This document shows, one piece after another, positions 7,088 to 16,241 of a stretch of DNA of 64,000 nt. The notes beneath the pieces are model-generated. The model saw only the letters and a list, made by a program, of their open reading frames with translations. It searched no databases and was not told where the DNA came from. The stretch is taken from positions 186,001 through 250,000 of the forward strand of contig NZ_JBHUEM010000020.1 in assembly GCF_042680805.1 (NCBI RefSeq), read 5' to 3'. Within the stretch, counting starts at the first letter, position 1. Each line of letters starts with the position of its first letter. The DNA comes from Bacillus_CJ salitolerans. Lineage in GTDB: Bacteria > Bacillota > Bacilli > Bacillales > SA4. The position numbers and the translations under genes were made by a program.

Positions 7088-8347
7088 ATGAAAATGTGGA
7101 AAAGTGTTTTATCATTACTATTAGTTTCATCGTTTTTACTTTTGGCCGCATGTGGTGGAAATGAAAGCCAAGACGAAGGAAACAATAGTGGTAATGATAA
7201 GGAAAGCGGTTCTGTTGATAAAATTTCAATTTTCGTTAGTAAGGTTGAAATCACTGAGCAATTAGAAGCGTTGGCTAAGGAATATGAAAAGGAAACTGGC
7301 GTTGAAGTTGAGGTTTGGGGAACGACAGGTGACGATTACTTCCAACAATTACAAATCCGCTTAAACAGCGATCAAGGTCCATCAATCTTTAGTTTACGTC
7401 ATTTAACAGAAGCGAAAGCTATGGAATCTTATGCGTACGACTTAAGTAATGAAGAGTATGTACAATACATTGCCGAAAACATGGCATTAGAACTAAACGG
7501 AAAAGTACTTGGAATTCCGTTTGGTGTTGAAGGATTTGGATTAGTTTATAACAAGGATTTAGTAGATCCAGCAGATGTTGCTGATTATGATTCTTTTGTA
7601 AATACACTAAAGAAATTTAATGGTACAGATGTGTCTGGGCTTTCTCTTTCTCAAGAAGGTTTCTTCTTAATTGGCCACATCAGTAACTATCCATTCTCAC
7701 TTCAACAAGACAACATTGCATTTATGGATCAGTTAACAGCTGGTGAAGTGACGTTAGCTGAAACTGAAGAATTCCAGAAGTTCGGTGAATTAATGGAAGT
7801 ATTAAGAGAAAACTCTCGTAATCCATTAGAAGTAACTTACGATTCACAAATTGGTGATTTTGCATCTGGTAAAACAGCAATGATCCACCAAGGAAACTGG
7901 GCTAATGGTATGTTAGCTGATTACGATATCGATTTTGAATATGGTATGCTACCGGTTCCACTTATGGATAACGATAAGCTAGCAGTTGGAGTAGGAATGA
8001 ACTGGTCTGTTAATGCTATGAAAGATGAGGCTGAAATTCAAGCTGCACTTGACTTCTTAGAATGGATGCATACTAGTGAAACAGGTCATAAATATATCGT
8101 TGAAGAATTTAAAGCAATTCCAGCTTTAACTAATATCACTCCTGGTGAACTAGACCCATTATCACAAACTGTTTTCGAAGCAACAAATAGCGGAAATACA
8201 ATTAAATGGTCACACACTTATTATCCTGCGAACGTTGTTGTGAATGATTTCGTTCCAGCAGCACAAAACTTCTTTATTAATAAGGATGTATCAGGACAAG
8301 AATTCATTCAACAACTTGATGAAGCTTGGAAAAATGCTAGTAAATAA
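7088..8347 (+). CDS. ABC sugar transporter, substrate-binding lipoprotein
   Basis: 419 residues with a lipoprotein signal peptide ending LLLAACGG (lipidated C22), a short Gly/Asp/Ser linker, and the fold of family-1 extracellular solute-binding proteins (KISIFVSKVEITEQLEALAKEYEKETG at the start; YGMLPVP late). It should be anchored outside the membrane and deliver an oligosaccharide to the two permeases downstream. ATG 7088 follows GAGGGGGA; an upstream ATG at 7070 would place extra residues before the signal peptide. Two hairpins separate it from the permease genes, which may let the binding protein be made in excess. The locus has no ATPase gene; in Bacillus a shared MsmX-type ATPase commonly serves such systems. 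Confidence 0.9.
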   Translation: MKMWKSVLSLLLVSSFLLLAACGGNESQDEGNNSGNDKESGSVDKISIFVSKVEITEQLEALAKEYEKETGVEVEVWGTTGDDYFQQLQIRLNSDQGPSIFSLRHLTEAKAMESYAYDLSNEEYVQYIAENMALELNGKVLGIPFGVEGFGLVYNKDLVDPADVADYDSFVNTLKKFNGTDVSGLSLSQEGFFLIGHISNYPFSLQQDNIAFMDQLTAGEVTLAETEEFQKFGELMEVLRENSRNPLEVTYDSQIGDFASGKTAMIHQGNWANGMLADYDIDFEYGMLPVPLMDNDKLAVGVGMNWSVNAMKDEAEIQAALDFLEWMHTSETGHKYIVEEFKAIPALTNITPGELDPLSQTVFEATNSGNTIKWSHTYYPANVVVNDFVPAAQNFFINKDVSGQEFIQQLDEAWKNASK

Positions 8348-8364
8348 TAATAAGTGACTTTAAA

Positions 8365-8398
8365 TAGAAGGAAGAATGCACTATTGCTCTTCCTTCTA
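8365..8398 (+). terminator. Hairpin after the binding-protein gene
   Basis: Perfect 11-bp inverted repeat TAGAAGGAAGA / TCTTCCTTCTA with an inner GCA/TGC pairing. There is no T tract, so it may protect the upstream mRNA rather than stop transcription. Confidence 0.6.
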
Positions 8399-8458
8399 AT
8401 TCTAGAAATAGAATTAATGAAGTAATTCATTGAAATTATGATCAGATTTTGACTAATT

Positions 8459-8502
8459 AAAAAGAAAAAAGCCTCTAAAGTAGAATGGCTTTTTTCTTTT
8501 TT
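8459..8502 (+). terminator. Rho-independent terminator between binding protein and permeases
   Basis: AAAAGAAAAAAGCC ... GGCTTTTTTCTTTT: a strong stem with a T-rich 3' arm. Partial read-through would give less permease than binding protein. Confidence 0.75.
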
Positions 8503-8561
8503 AAAATGAACGGCCATTACTAATTTTCCGAATGGAATAAACTAGAAAGAAGGGGTTTTCG

Positions 8562-9437
8562 GTGTTAAAAAGAAAAGATAAAGGGTGGTTTATCCTCTTT
8601 ACTGTCCCTCTCATTACTATCTTTACCACAGTGGTGCTAATTCCTTTTATGATGGGAATTTATTATTCTTTTTTTAGCTGGGATGGAATTGGTGCTAACC
8701 CTAAAACTTTTGTAGGATTCGATAATTTCATAAGTTTGATAGAAGATAAGCGATTTTTAACATCGGCTGTTCTAACTGTAAAGTTTACGGTTTTATCATT
8801 GATTACTGTTAATATAATTGGACTTGGTTTTGCCTTATTAGTTACTGCAAAGCTACGGACAGTAAACGCCGCACGTGCAATGTTTTTTATGCCTAATTTA
8901 ATTGGTGGATTAATACTAGGTTATATTTGGCAGTTTATTTTTTCTGATGCCTTTCGAGTATTAGGAGAACTGACTGGATTTGAAAGTCTCTTCTTTAACT
9001 GGCTACTAAATCCAGACTATGCTTTGTATGCCCTCGTATTTGTCTTCACATGGCAGATGGCAGGATATATGATGATCATTTATATTGCAGGACTTCAGGG
9101 GATATCGACAGAATATATTGAGGCGTCAAAAATTGACGGTGCAAGTGCATGGCAGAGATTTACAAAAATTACATTGCCATTATTAATGCCAGCATTCACC
9201 ATCTGTCTATTTTTGACACTTTCGTTTGGATTTAAAATTTATGACGTGAACTTATCCTTAACCGGTGGAGGTCCAATTAATTCGACAGAATTATTTGCGA
9301 TGCATATCTATAACGAAATATTCGGTTATAGTAGATATGGGTACGGACAAGCGAAAGCTGTAGTATTCTTTATTTTAGTAGCTGGTGTAACATTAACACA
9401 GGTTTACTTAACGAAGAAGCGGGAGGTTGAGATGTAA
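8562..9437 (+). CDS. ABC sugar transporter permease, MalF/UgpA type
   Basis: 291 residues with six predicted membrane segments, the first at LFTVPLITIFTTVVLIPF. The loop EASKIDGASAWQRFTKITLPLL is the EAA motif that contacts the ATPase. GTG 8562 follows GAAGGGG. The gene ends in TAA overlapping the start of the next permease, a sign of coupled translation. With its partner it forms the membrane channel for the ligand of the lipoprotein at 7088. Confidence 0.92.
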   Translation: MLKRKDKGWFILFTVPLITIFTTVVLIPFMMGIYYSFFSWDGIGANPKTFVGFDNFISLIEDKRFLTSAVLTVKFTVLSLITVNIIGLGFALLVTAKLRTVNAARAMFFMPNLIGGLILGYIWQFIFSDAFRVLGELTGFESLFFNWLLNPDYALYALVFVFTWQMAGYMMIIYIAGLQGISTEYIEASKIDGASAWQRFTKITLPLLMPAFTICLFLTLSFGFKIYDVNLSLTGGGPINSTELFAMHIYNEIFGYSRYGYGQAKAVVFFILVAGVTLTQVYLTKKREVEM

Positions 9438-10273
9438 TGAAAATAATTGGTAAATACAGCAAGGAAGCAGCCTTGTTTATAGGTGCCATTCTTTTCCTTT
9501 CACCTGTGTACATTATGTTTGTGAATTCATTTAAAACACGTGAGGAAATGTATAAAAACGTTTTAGCACTTCCTGAGGAATTAACATTTGAATACTATAT
9601 AGGCGCTATTGAAAAGATGAAATTCTTAACAGCGTTTGGTAACTCGCTGTTTATTACAATTGTTTCTGTTATATTTATTGTGACTTTGTCATCTATGACT
9701 GCTTGGATGTTAGCTAGAACAAACAATACCATAAGTAAAGTTATCTTTATGACATTTATTGCAACTATGCTAATCCCTTTTCAAACAATAATGATGCCAT
9801 TATTACAATTTATGGATAAAATTATGGATACAACAAGTTTACCAATGCTAAATACAAGAGGTGGACTTATCTACATGCACATTGGTTTCAATGCAAGTAT
9901 GGCTGTTTTCCTATACCATGGATTTGTAAAATCGATTCCAATGTCATTAGAAGAAGCAGCAACAATCGATGGATGTACAAAATTCGGTGTGTTTTGGAGA
10001 ATTGTTTTTCCGATGTTAAAACCAATTACAGTTACAGTTATTATTCTCAATGTTATTCAAATATGGAATGACTTTTTACTACCTTCTTTAGTTCTAACAA
10101 GTACAGGACTTAGAACAATTCCTCTATCAACTTTTTATTTCTTTGGAGAATTTACAATCCAATGGAATCTTGCTATGGCTGGCTTAACGCTTACCATTAT
10201 TCCAGTCGTTATCTTTTATTTATTTGCACAAAAACATATTATTAAAGGAATCGGAGAGGGAGCAGTTAAATAA
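9437..10273 (+). CDS. ABC sugar transporter permease, MalG/UgpE type
   Basis: 278 residues with six membrane segments and the EAA loop EEAATIDGCTKFGVFWRIVFPML. The ATG overlaps the stop codon of the first permease by one base. It starts MKIIGKYSKEAALFIGAIL, typical of the second permease of carbohydrate uptake family CUT1. No ATP-binding subunit follows. Confidence 0.92.
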   Translation: MKIIGKYSKEAALFIGAILFLSPVYIMFVNSFKTREEMYKNVLALPEELTFEYYIGAIEKMKFLTAFGNSLFITIVSVIFIVTLSSMTAWMLARTNNTISKVIFMTFIATMLIPFQTIMMPLLQFMDKIMDTTSLPMLNTRGGLIYMHIGFNASMAVFLYHGFVKSIPMSLEEAATIDGCTKFGVFWRIVFPMLKPITVTVIILNVIQIWNDFLLPSLVLTSTGLRTIPLSTFYFFGEFTIQWNLAMAGLTLTIIPVVIFYLFAQKHIIKGIGEGAVK

Positions 10274-10332
10274 ATTATTTAAATTATTACGCTATTCGGT
10301 TTGTATAGTTAACATTGAGAGGAGGTAAGAGC

Positions 10333-11016
10333 ATGCACGCACATGGATTTATGGGTTTATTTTATGGACTGACAGAATGGATTATGAAATTATCTGTTAT
10401 TAACATTTTGTGGAGTATCATAAACATCCCAATTTTTCTTATTCTTTTGTTGATGGCGTTAAGCCCATCTAATAGTGCTGTTGCATTTCTTGCTATTCCT
10501 TTTGCGTTTTTATTGCCTCTACTATTTTTCCCAAGTACAACCGCTGTTTTTGGAATGGTCCGTGATTGGCTACTAAAAAAAGAAAATGGTTCATTAGTAA
10601 AGGGATATTGGCTTCACCTTAAAAACAATTATAAACCGAGCTCACTTTCAGGGGTTATTTTAACATTTATCTGGTTTGTGTGGGGAATTGACTATTTTTA
10701 TCTTCGTTCTTTTCATGACATATTAGGTATCGTGTTATTTTTTATAGGGATTCTATTATTTGCTTTTACAATGATCTTTTTTTGTTTATATGTTCATTAC
10801 CATATGGGAATGAAGGAATTGTTTAAACATACTTTTTTTGTGACGGTTGGTAGCCCTTACACATTATTGGGAACACTTATTATGAATAGTATAGTCATTT
10901 TTTTAAGCACAAGATTTCTCTTTTTAATTCCATTTTTTACAATGTCCATATGTGCATTTTTAACGTTTTATCTATTTTATCGTTTCTCATTAAGGGTCAC
11001 GAACAAAGAGACATAA
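10333..11016 (+). CDS. DUF624 (YesL-like) membrane protein
   Basis: 227 residues with about five membrane helices and long polar loops. DUF624 proteins such as B. subtilis YesL are commonly encoded next to CUT1 sugar transporters, and their molecular role is not settled. ATG 10333 (MHAHGFMGLFYGLTEW) was preferred over an upstream start at 10315 because GAGGAGGT lies just ahead of it. Its place between the permeases and the sulfatase genes ties it to the same operon. Confidence 0.8.
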   Translation: MHAHGFMGLFYGLTEWIMKLSVINILWSIINIPIFLILLLMALSPSNSAVAFLAIPFAFLLPLLFFPSTTAVFGMVRDWLLKKENGSLVKGYWLHLKNNYKPSSLSGVILTFIWFVWGIDYFYLRSFHDILGIVLFFIGILLFAFTMIFFCLYVHYHMGMKELFKHTFFVTVGSPYTLLGTLIMNSIVIFLSTRFLFLIPFFTMSICAFLTFYLFYRFSLRVTNKET

Positions 11017-11087
11017 CAAGTAGAGAAATTAGAGATGAAAAGCTTCTCAGAAAGAAACGAGCTAGTTTTGATTAGGAGGTGGACTAA

Positions 11088-12047
11088 TTGGAGGGAATGA
11101 AGCATTGCTGCTCAGCAAGTAGAGGTTCTCACCATAAAAATAGTCTTGGCATAGATAATGCTCCAATCTATTCTTCAAAAAGAATGGTGGATACGGATAA
11201 TATGGTGCTAATCCCTAGTGGTACCTTCATAATGGGAAGTGAGTCGGATGAAATTGTTCCTGGTGATGGAGAAGGACCTGTAAGAGAGGTTGAAGTGCAG
11301 GCGTTCTATATGGATAAATGCTCAGTTACAAATAAACAGTTTCAAGAGTTTGTAACACAAACCAATTATGTAACGGAAGCTGAAAAATTCGGATGGTCCT
11401 TTGTATTCCATTTATTTGTGTCTGAGGTTGAAGCGAGAAAGGTCAAGCATGTAGTACAAAATACTCCTTGGTGGTGGGTCGTGGAAGGAGCATGCTGGAA
11501 ATCACCTGAGGGACCAGACTCCACTATTTCTAAGCGAATGGATCACCCTGTTGTACACATATCGTGGAATGATGCAATGGCATATTGTAAATGGGCTGGT
11601 AAACGATTACCTACAGAAGCAGAGTGGGAGTATGCAGCGCGGGGTGGACTCGAACAACTGGATTATCCGTGGGGAAATGATCTCTTGAAAAACGGGGAGT
11701 ATCTTTGTAATATTTGGCAAGGAAAATTCCCAACTGAGAATAGTAAAGAGGATGGGTTTATCGGAACCGCACCAGTAAAAACGTTTCCAACAAATAATTA
11801 TGGACTTTATCAAGTTTCAGGAAATGTTTGGGAATGGTGTAGTGACTGGTTTCACATTCCCGCCCCCCCAACAAGCTTAATAAAGAACCCAACAGGTCCA
11901 TCAGAAGGTGAGACAAAAGTCATGCGGGGTGGATCTTACCTCTGCCATCACACATACTGTAATCGTTACCGGGTATCAGCTAGGACTTCAAATACCCCTG
12001 ATAGTTCTACCGGGAATATTGGATTTCGTTGTGTTGCAGATGTTTAA
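11088..12047 (+). CDS. Formylglycine-generating enzyme (sulfatase maturation)
   Basis: 319 residues with the FGE-sulfatase (SUMF1) fold: MVLIPSGTFIMGSES, HPVVHISWNDAMAYCKWAGKRLPTEAEWEYAARGG, SGNVWEWCSDWF and the C-terminal GFRCVADV. The copper-binding active-site cysteines are both there in SYLCHHTYCNRYR (C286, C291), so it should be a true FGE and not merely a fold relative. It oxidises the cysteine of a CxPSR motif to formylglycine using O2. The probable client is the sulfatase encoded 57 bases downstream. The N-terminal HCCSASRG cluster is also common in bacterial FGEs. TTG 11088 follows AGGAGGT. Confidence 0.92.
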   Translation: MEGMKHCCSASRGSHHKNSLGIDNAPIYSSKRMVDTDNMVLIPSGTFIMGSESDEIVPGDGEGPVREVEVQAFYMDKCSVTNKQFQEFVTQTNYVTEAEKFGWSFVFHLFVSEVEARKVKHVVQNTPWWWVVEGACWKSPEGPDSTISKRMDHPVVHISWNDAMAYCKWAGKRLPTEAEWEYAARGGLEQLDYPWGNDLLKNGEYLCNIWQGKFPTENSKEDGFIGTAPVKTFPTNNYGLYQVSGNVWEWCSDWFHIPAPPTSLIKNPTGPSEGETKVMRGGSYLCHHTYCNRYRVSARTSNTPDSSTGNIGFRCVADV

Positions 12048-12103
12048 GAGTTAAAGATAACTACTAAATGTAATAACAAATTGATATAAAGGAAGATGCT
12101 ACC

Positions 12104-13414
12104 GTGATTAACAAACCAAATATCGTCTATATAATTTCCCATGATACAGGAAGACATATTGGCCCTTACGGCAAAAAGGTTCATACTCCTGCACTTAATA
12201 TGCTTGCTGATGAAGGTATTCGGTTTGATCAATACTTTTGTTCACAACCACAGTGCAGCCCAAGCAGAGGAAGTATACTAACTGGTAAATATAGCCACAA
12301 CCATGGAATGATGGGGCTTGCTCATATGGGATTTAGTATGGATGAGGCTAATGCAACTCTTCCTAGGGAATTATCGAAAAATGGTTATGAAACTCATTTA
12401 TTTGGCTTTTTTCATGAGTCTATAAATGGAGAACGAAATGCTGAAACACTGGGGTATCAACACTTTTGGAAGGTACCAGGTAATGCGTCTGAGAAAGTAA
12501 CAGATAAATTTGTAGACTTTTTAAACAATCATTCAAGTGACAAACCTTTATTCTTGTCCGTTGGTTTTGAGGAAACTCACAGACCGTTTGATTTATTTGA
12601 AGAAGACGCTGATGAAAATATTGATATACCTCCATATTTACCAGATACCCCTGAGGTACGAAAAGATGTTGCTAAGTTTCAAGGATCTGTAAAGGAAATG
12701 GACCGTGCTGTATCAAGAATAATTGATTCGTTAAAGGAACATAATCTTGAGGAAAACACTGTCGTCATATATACAACTGATCACGGTATTGCTTTTCCTC
12801 GTGCAAAAGGGACATTAAAGGATTCAGGTTTGGAAACATCGTTAATTATGAGATTCCCTAAAGGTTTTACGAAATCAGGAATCGTTATTGAGGAACTATT
12901 ATGTAATGTGGATTTGATGCCAACATTGTTAGATCTAATTGGGGCTGATATTCCTAATGACATTGATGGAAAAAGCTTTTTACCTTTATTAGTAGAGAAA
13001 GACTATGAACCAAGAGACCACTTTTTCTGTGAATTAACTTGGCATGACCGATATCATCCGATGAGAGGCATTCGTACAAATCGTTATAAATATATCCGTA
13101 ATTTTGAGGATGGGCCAAAAGTTTATCTACCATTTGATCTCCATGAAAGTCCATCGGGAATGGTCGTAAGAGATCAATATTATGTTTCTAATGAACCTGA
13201 GGAGCTATACGATTTAGAATTAGATCCTCTTGAAGAAAACAATATAATCGCGGAAGATACGTATCAAGAAATTGCTGAGCAATTAAGAAATCGCGTTCTT
13301 ATTTGGATGAAAGAGACGAACGATCCTTTATTAAATGGACCAATACCAGGAATCGAAGCAGACGAATGGGAAGATGAGGTAAAGAACGCAAGAGTTTATA
13401 AAGGTAAAGACTAA
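12104..13414 (+). CDS. Cysteine-type sulfatase, sulfamidase-like
   Basis: 436 residues of the alkaline phosphatase/sulfatase superfamily. CSPSRGSILTG carries the formylglycine precursor C51. An N-terminal metal site reads SHDTGRH, with His in place of the first Asp, a variant I know from related bacterial sulfatases. TTDHGIAFPRAKGT and PMRGIRTNRYKYIRNF resemble human N-sulfoglucosamine sulfohydrolase (SGSH), as does the end (TNDPLL). No signal peptide is seen, so it acts in the cytoplasm after uptake. It would remove sulfate, possibly an N-sulfate, from a sugar; the substrate is inferred from resemblance. GTG 12104 follows AAAGGAAG. Confidence 0.88.
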   Translation: MINKPNIVYIISHDTGRHIGPYGKKVHTPALNMLADEGIRFDQYFCSQPQCSPSRGSILTGKYSHNHGMMGLAHMGFSMDEANATLPRELSKNGYETHLFGFFHESINGERNAETLGYQHFWKVPGNASEKVTDKFVDFLNNHSSDKPLFLSVGFEETHRPFDLFEEDADENIDIPPYLPDTPEVRKDVAKFQGSVKEMDRAVSRIIDSLKEHNLEENTVVIYTTDHGIAFPRAKGTLKDSGLETSLIMRFPKGFTKSGIVIEELLCNVDLMPTLLDLIGADIPNDIDGKSFLPLLVEKDYEPRDHFFCELTWHDRYHPMRGIRTNRYKYIRNFEDGPKVYLPFDLHESPSGMVVRDQYYVSNEPEELYDLELDPLEENNIIAEDTYQEIAEQLRNRVLIWMKETNDPLLNGPIPGIEADEWEDEVKNARVYKGKD

Positions 13415-13438
13415 CTCAATGACGGGGTTGGATTAACA

Positions 13439-14467
13439 ATGACAACAATAAAAGATGTTGCGAAATTATCTGGTGTATCAATGAGTACTGTCTCTAGAGT
13501 GATGAATGCACCTGAGTCAGTACGTGCTGATAAACGAGAAAAAGTTGAAAAGGCAATACGAGAACTAAGATATTACCCAAACGCTTTAGCGAGGGGCTTA
13601 ATCTCCAAGCGAACTGAAACTCTTGGTGTATTAATACCAGATGTTTCGAATCCATATGTATCAGAAGTCATACGAGGAATGGAAGATGCTGCACATAGTT
13701 TAGGAAGCAATCTCATTTTATGTAATACTGATCGTAATCAAGAGAGAATGATTAATTATTTAAAGGTGTTAAAAGAAAAGCAGGTAGATGGAATCATTTA
13801 TACGAGTGAGCCGTTTACAGCGGATTTTCATAAACTGTTTGAAGAATTTAATATGCCTGTTGTACTTGCATCAACACAATCAATAGAATACGAGATTCCT
13901 TCTGTCAAAATTAATGATGAGAAGGCCGGTTATGATGCGGGAATGTATTTAATTCGAAAAGGTCATTACAAAATTGGGATGATAAGCGGCCCGATCGAAG
14001 ACCCCATTGCGGGGTATACTCGATATTCTGGCTTTAAAAAGGCAATGAGCGAAATTCTACCGATGGAAACCATTGATGCCTGGATTGAATTTGGTTCGTA
14101 TCGTTATGAAGATGGATATGAAGCAATGAAAAGACTTTATAAAAAACAGCCAGAGGTTACGGCTGTGTTTGTTGCTAGTGACGAAATGGCACTTGGTGCT
14201 ATTTCCTATCTTCATCAAATCGGGATTAGTGTTCCAGAAGAGGTTTCTGTTCTTGGTTTTGATAACACGAAAATTGCTAAAATGTGTATCCCAAAATTAA
14301 CAACAATTGGTCAACCGATGTATGATATTGGGCAAAAAGCAGTATTCAAACTTGAGGCACTATTAAATTCAGAGGAGTTAGATGAACTAAGGTCATATCT
14401 AGACCATACAATCGTAGAAAGAGATTCGGTAAAAGAGCTTAGTAGAAAGCTATATTCAAATTGGTAA
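13439..14467 (+). CDS. LacI-family transcriptional regulator
   Basis: 342 residues. The N-terminal HTH reads TTIKDVAKLSGVSMSTVSRVMN followed by a hinge helix (NALARGLISKRTETLGVLIPD) and a periplasmic-binding-protein-like sensor domain. It lies within the operon between sulfatase and glucosidase and probably represses the locus by binding the TTGAAAA palindromes upstream of 7088, with the imported sugar as inducer (inference). No copy of those palindromes was seen next to its own gene. Confidence 0.92.
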   Translation: MTTIKDVAKLSGVSMSTVSRVMNAPESVRADKREKVEKAIRELRYYPNALARGLISKRTETLGVLIPDVSNPYVSEVIRGMEDAAHSLGSNLILCNTDRNQERMINYLKVLKEKQVDGIIYTSEPFTADFHKLFEEFNMPVVLASTQSIEYEIPSVKINDEKAGYDAGMYLIRKGHYKIGMISGPIEDPIAGYTRYSGFKKAMSEILPMETIDAWIEFGSYRYEDGYEAMKRLYKKQPEVTAVFVASDEMALGAISYLHQIGISVPEEVSVLGFDNTKIAKMCIPKLTTIGQPMYDIGQKAVFKLEALLNSEELDELRSYLDHTIVERDSVKELSRKLYSNW

Positions 14468-14482
14468 AGAAGGGACCTAAGA

Positions 14483-16117
14483 ATGAATAAAAAATGGTGG
14501 AAAGAATCAGTAGTGTATCAAGTCTATTGGCGTAGCTTTTACGATACAGATGGTGATGGGTACGGTGATTTAGAGGGAGTTATCGAGAAACTAGATTATA
14601 TAAAAGAACTTGGAGTAGATATCATATGGCTAAACCCGTGTTATGAATCTCCAGATTTTGATAATGGATATGATATATCAGATTATTATGGAATCATGGA
14701 TAAAGCTGGCGACATGGCGACTTGGGAACGCTTACTTAATGAAGTTCACAAAAGAGGTATGAAGCTAATAATGGATCTAGTCGTAAATCACACCTCCAAT
14801 CAACACCCATGGTTTGTTGAATCGAGTTCATCAAAGGATAACCCTAAAAGAGATTGGTATATTTGGAAGGATCCAAAAAATGGGAAAGAGCCGAATAACT
14901 GGCGCTCTTACTTTACACCATCAGTTTGGGAGTACGATCAAAAGACCGACCAGTATTATATGCATTCCTTTGCAGTAGAGCAACCAGATTTAAATTGGGA
15001 AAATGTCGAAGTTCGTAAAGCCATTTATGATATGATGCATTTTTGGTTAAAGAAAGGTATCGATGGCTTTCGCTTGGACGTTATAAATTTATTAGCAAAG
15101 TTAAAAGGCTTTCCTGATGTAGAAAACCCTATGAATATTAACTACCTAGGTAATAATGAAGGAATCCATGATTACTTGCAGGAGATGCATCAAGAAGTGT
15201 TTAGACATTATGATATTATGACAGTTGGAGAAATTCCGTTTGTTACTCCTGAGGATGGCTTGCTATATGTCGGGGAGGACCGTGATGAGCTTCACACATT
15301 GTTCCATTTTGAAGTTGCAGATGACATGCCAAGATGGGATATGAAACGTTTCAAAGAAATTCAAACCCGCTGGTATGAAGGACTAAATGGGAAAGGAACA
15401 AACTCTCAGTTTTTAAATAATCACGACCATACAAGACAGGTTACTCGATATGGAAATGATAACGAATATAGAGTGGAATCTGCGAAGCTATTAGCAACAA
15501 TGATTCATACTCTTCCAGGAATTCCATATATTTACCAAGGTGAGGAAATTGGAATGACCGGTGTCCGCTTTGACTCTATCGAGGATTACAAAGACATTGC
15601 AATGAAAAATAAATACAAGGAAGAAGTCGAAAAAGGGAGAGATCCACAGGAGGTATTTGAAAGCCTCTTAATGTTGACTCGTGATAACTCTCGTACACCC
15701 ATTCAATGGGACGACTCTCCTCAAGCAGGATTTACAACTGGAACCCCTTGGATTAATGTGAATCCGAATTACAAAGAAATCAATGTGAAACAGGCATTAA
15801 GCGATCCAAAGTCTGTATTCTATTATTATAAGAAATTAATTGAATTGAGAAAAAACAATGAGCTTATGATTTATGGTAACTATAAGGACCTTTCTTTTGA
15901 TGAGGAAAGTCTTTATGTGTATACACGTAGTCATGAAGGGAAAATTTGGTTAGTCATATTAAACCATGCAAACCATAAAAGTGAGTTTATATTACCAGAA
16001 CAATTTAATGATCATGAGAAGGCTTTAATCATTTCGAACTATGAGGATGTACGTGAACAGGATTCTCTCAAAAAGGTAATCCTTCGTCCGCATGAGGCAA
16101 GAATTTACCAATTCTAA
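14483..16117 (+). CDS. GH13 alpha-glucosidase, oligo-1,6-glucosidase-like
   Basis: 544 residues of glycoside hydrolase family 13. DLVVNHTS, GFRLDVIN (nucleophile D199), MTVGEIP (acid/base E250) and FLNNHDHTR (D315) are the four conserved regions. Val200 right after the nucleophile is the residue found in oligo-1,6-glucosidases, whereas maltases usually have Thr there. No signal peptide, so it is cytoplasmic. It would cleave the desulfated oligosaccharide to hexoses. ATG 14483 follows AAGGGACC. It is the last gene of the locus; a terminator follows. Confidence 0.92.
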   Translation: MNKKWWKESVVYQVYWRSFYDTDGDGYGDLEGVIEKLDYIKELGVDIIWLNPCYESPDFDNGYDISDYYGIMDKAGDMATWERLLNEVHKRGMKLIMDLVVNHTSNQHPWFVESSSSKDNPKRDWYIWKDPKNGKEPNNWRSYFTPSVWEYDQKTDQYYMHSFAVEQPDLNWENVEVRKAIYDMMHFWLKKGIDGFRLDVINLLAKLKGFPDVENPMNINYLGNNEGIHDYLQEMHQEVFRHYDIMTVGEIPFVTPEDGLLYVGEDRDELHTLFHFEVADDMPRWDMKRFKEIQTRWYEGLNGKGTNSQFLNNHDHTRQVTRYGNDNEYRVESAKLLATMIHTLPGIPYIYQGEEIGMTGVRFDSIEDYKDIAMKNKYKEEVEKGRDPQEVFESLLMLTRDNSRTPIQWDDSPQAGFTTGTPWINVNPNYKEINVKQALSDPKSVFYYYKKLIELRKNNELMIYGNYKDLSFDEESLYVYTRSHEGKIWLVILNHANHKSEFILPEQFNDHEKALIISNYEDVREQDSLKKVILRPHEARIYQF

Positions 16118-16132
16118 GTAACATTTACAAAC

Positions 16133-16167
16133 GGGTATGATCCTATTTAGTAGGATTGTACCCTTTT
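16133..16167 (+). terminator. Terminator after the GH13 gene
   Basis: GGGTA..ATCCTA / TAGGAT..TACCC with a short loop, followed by TTTTAT. It closes the sugar operon. Confidence 0.8.
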
Positions 16168-16241
16168 ATAATGAATCTTACTATCGCCATGTTAAAATAG
16201 AATTATAGAGTAGATTTTCATTAAGAAATTTGGTGGCTAGA

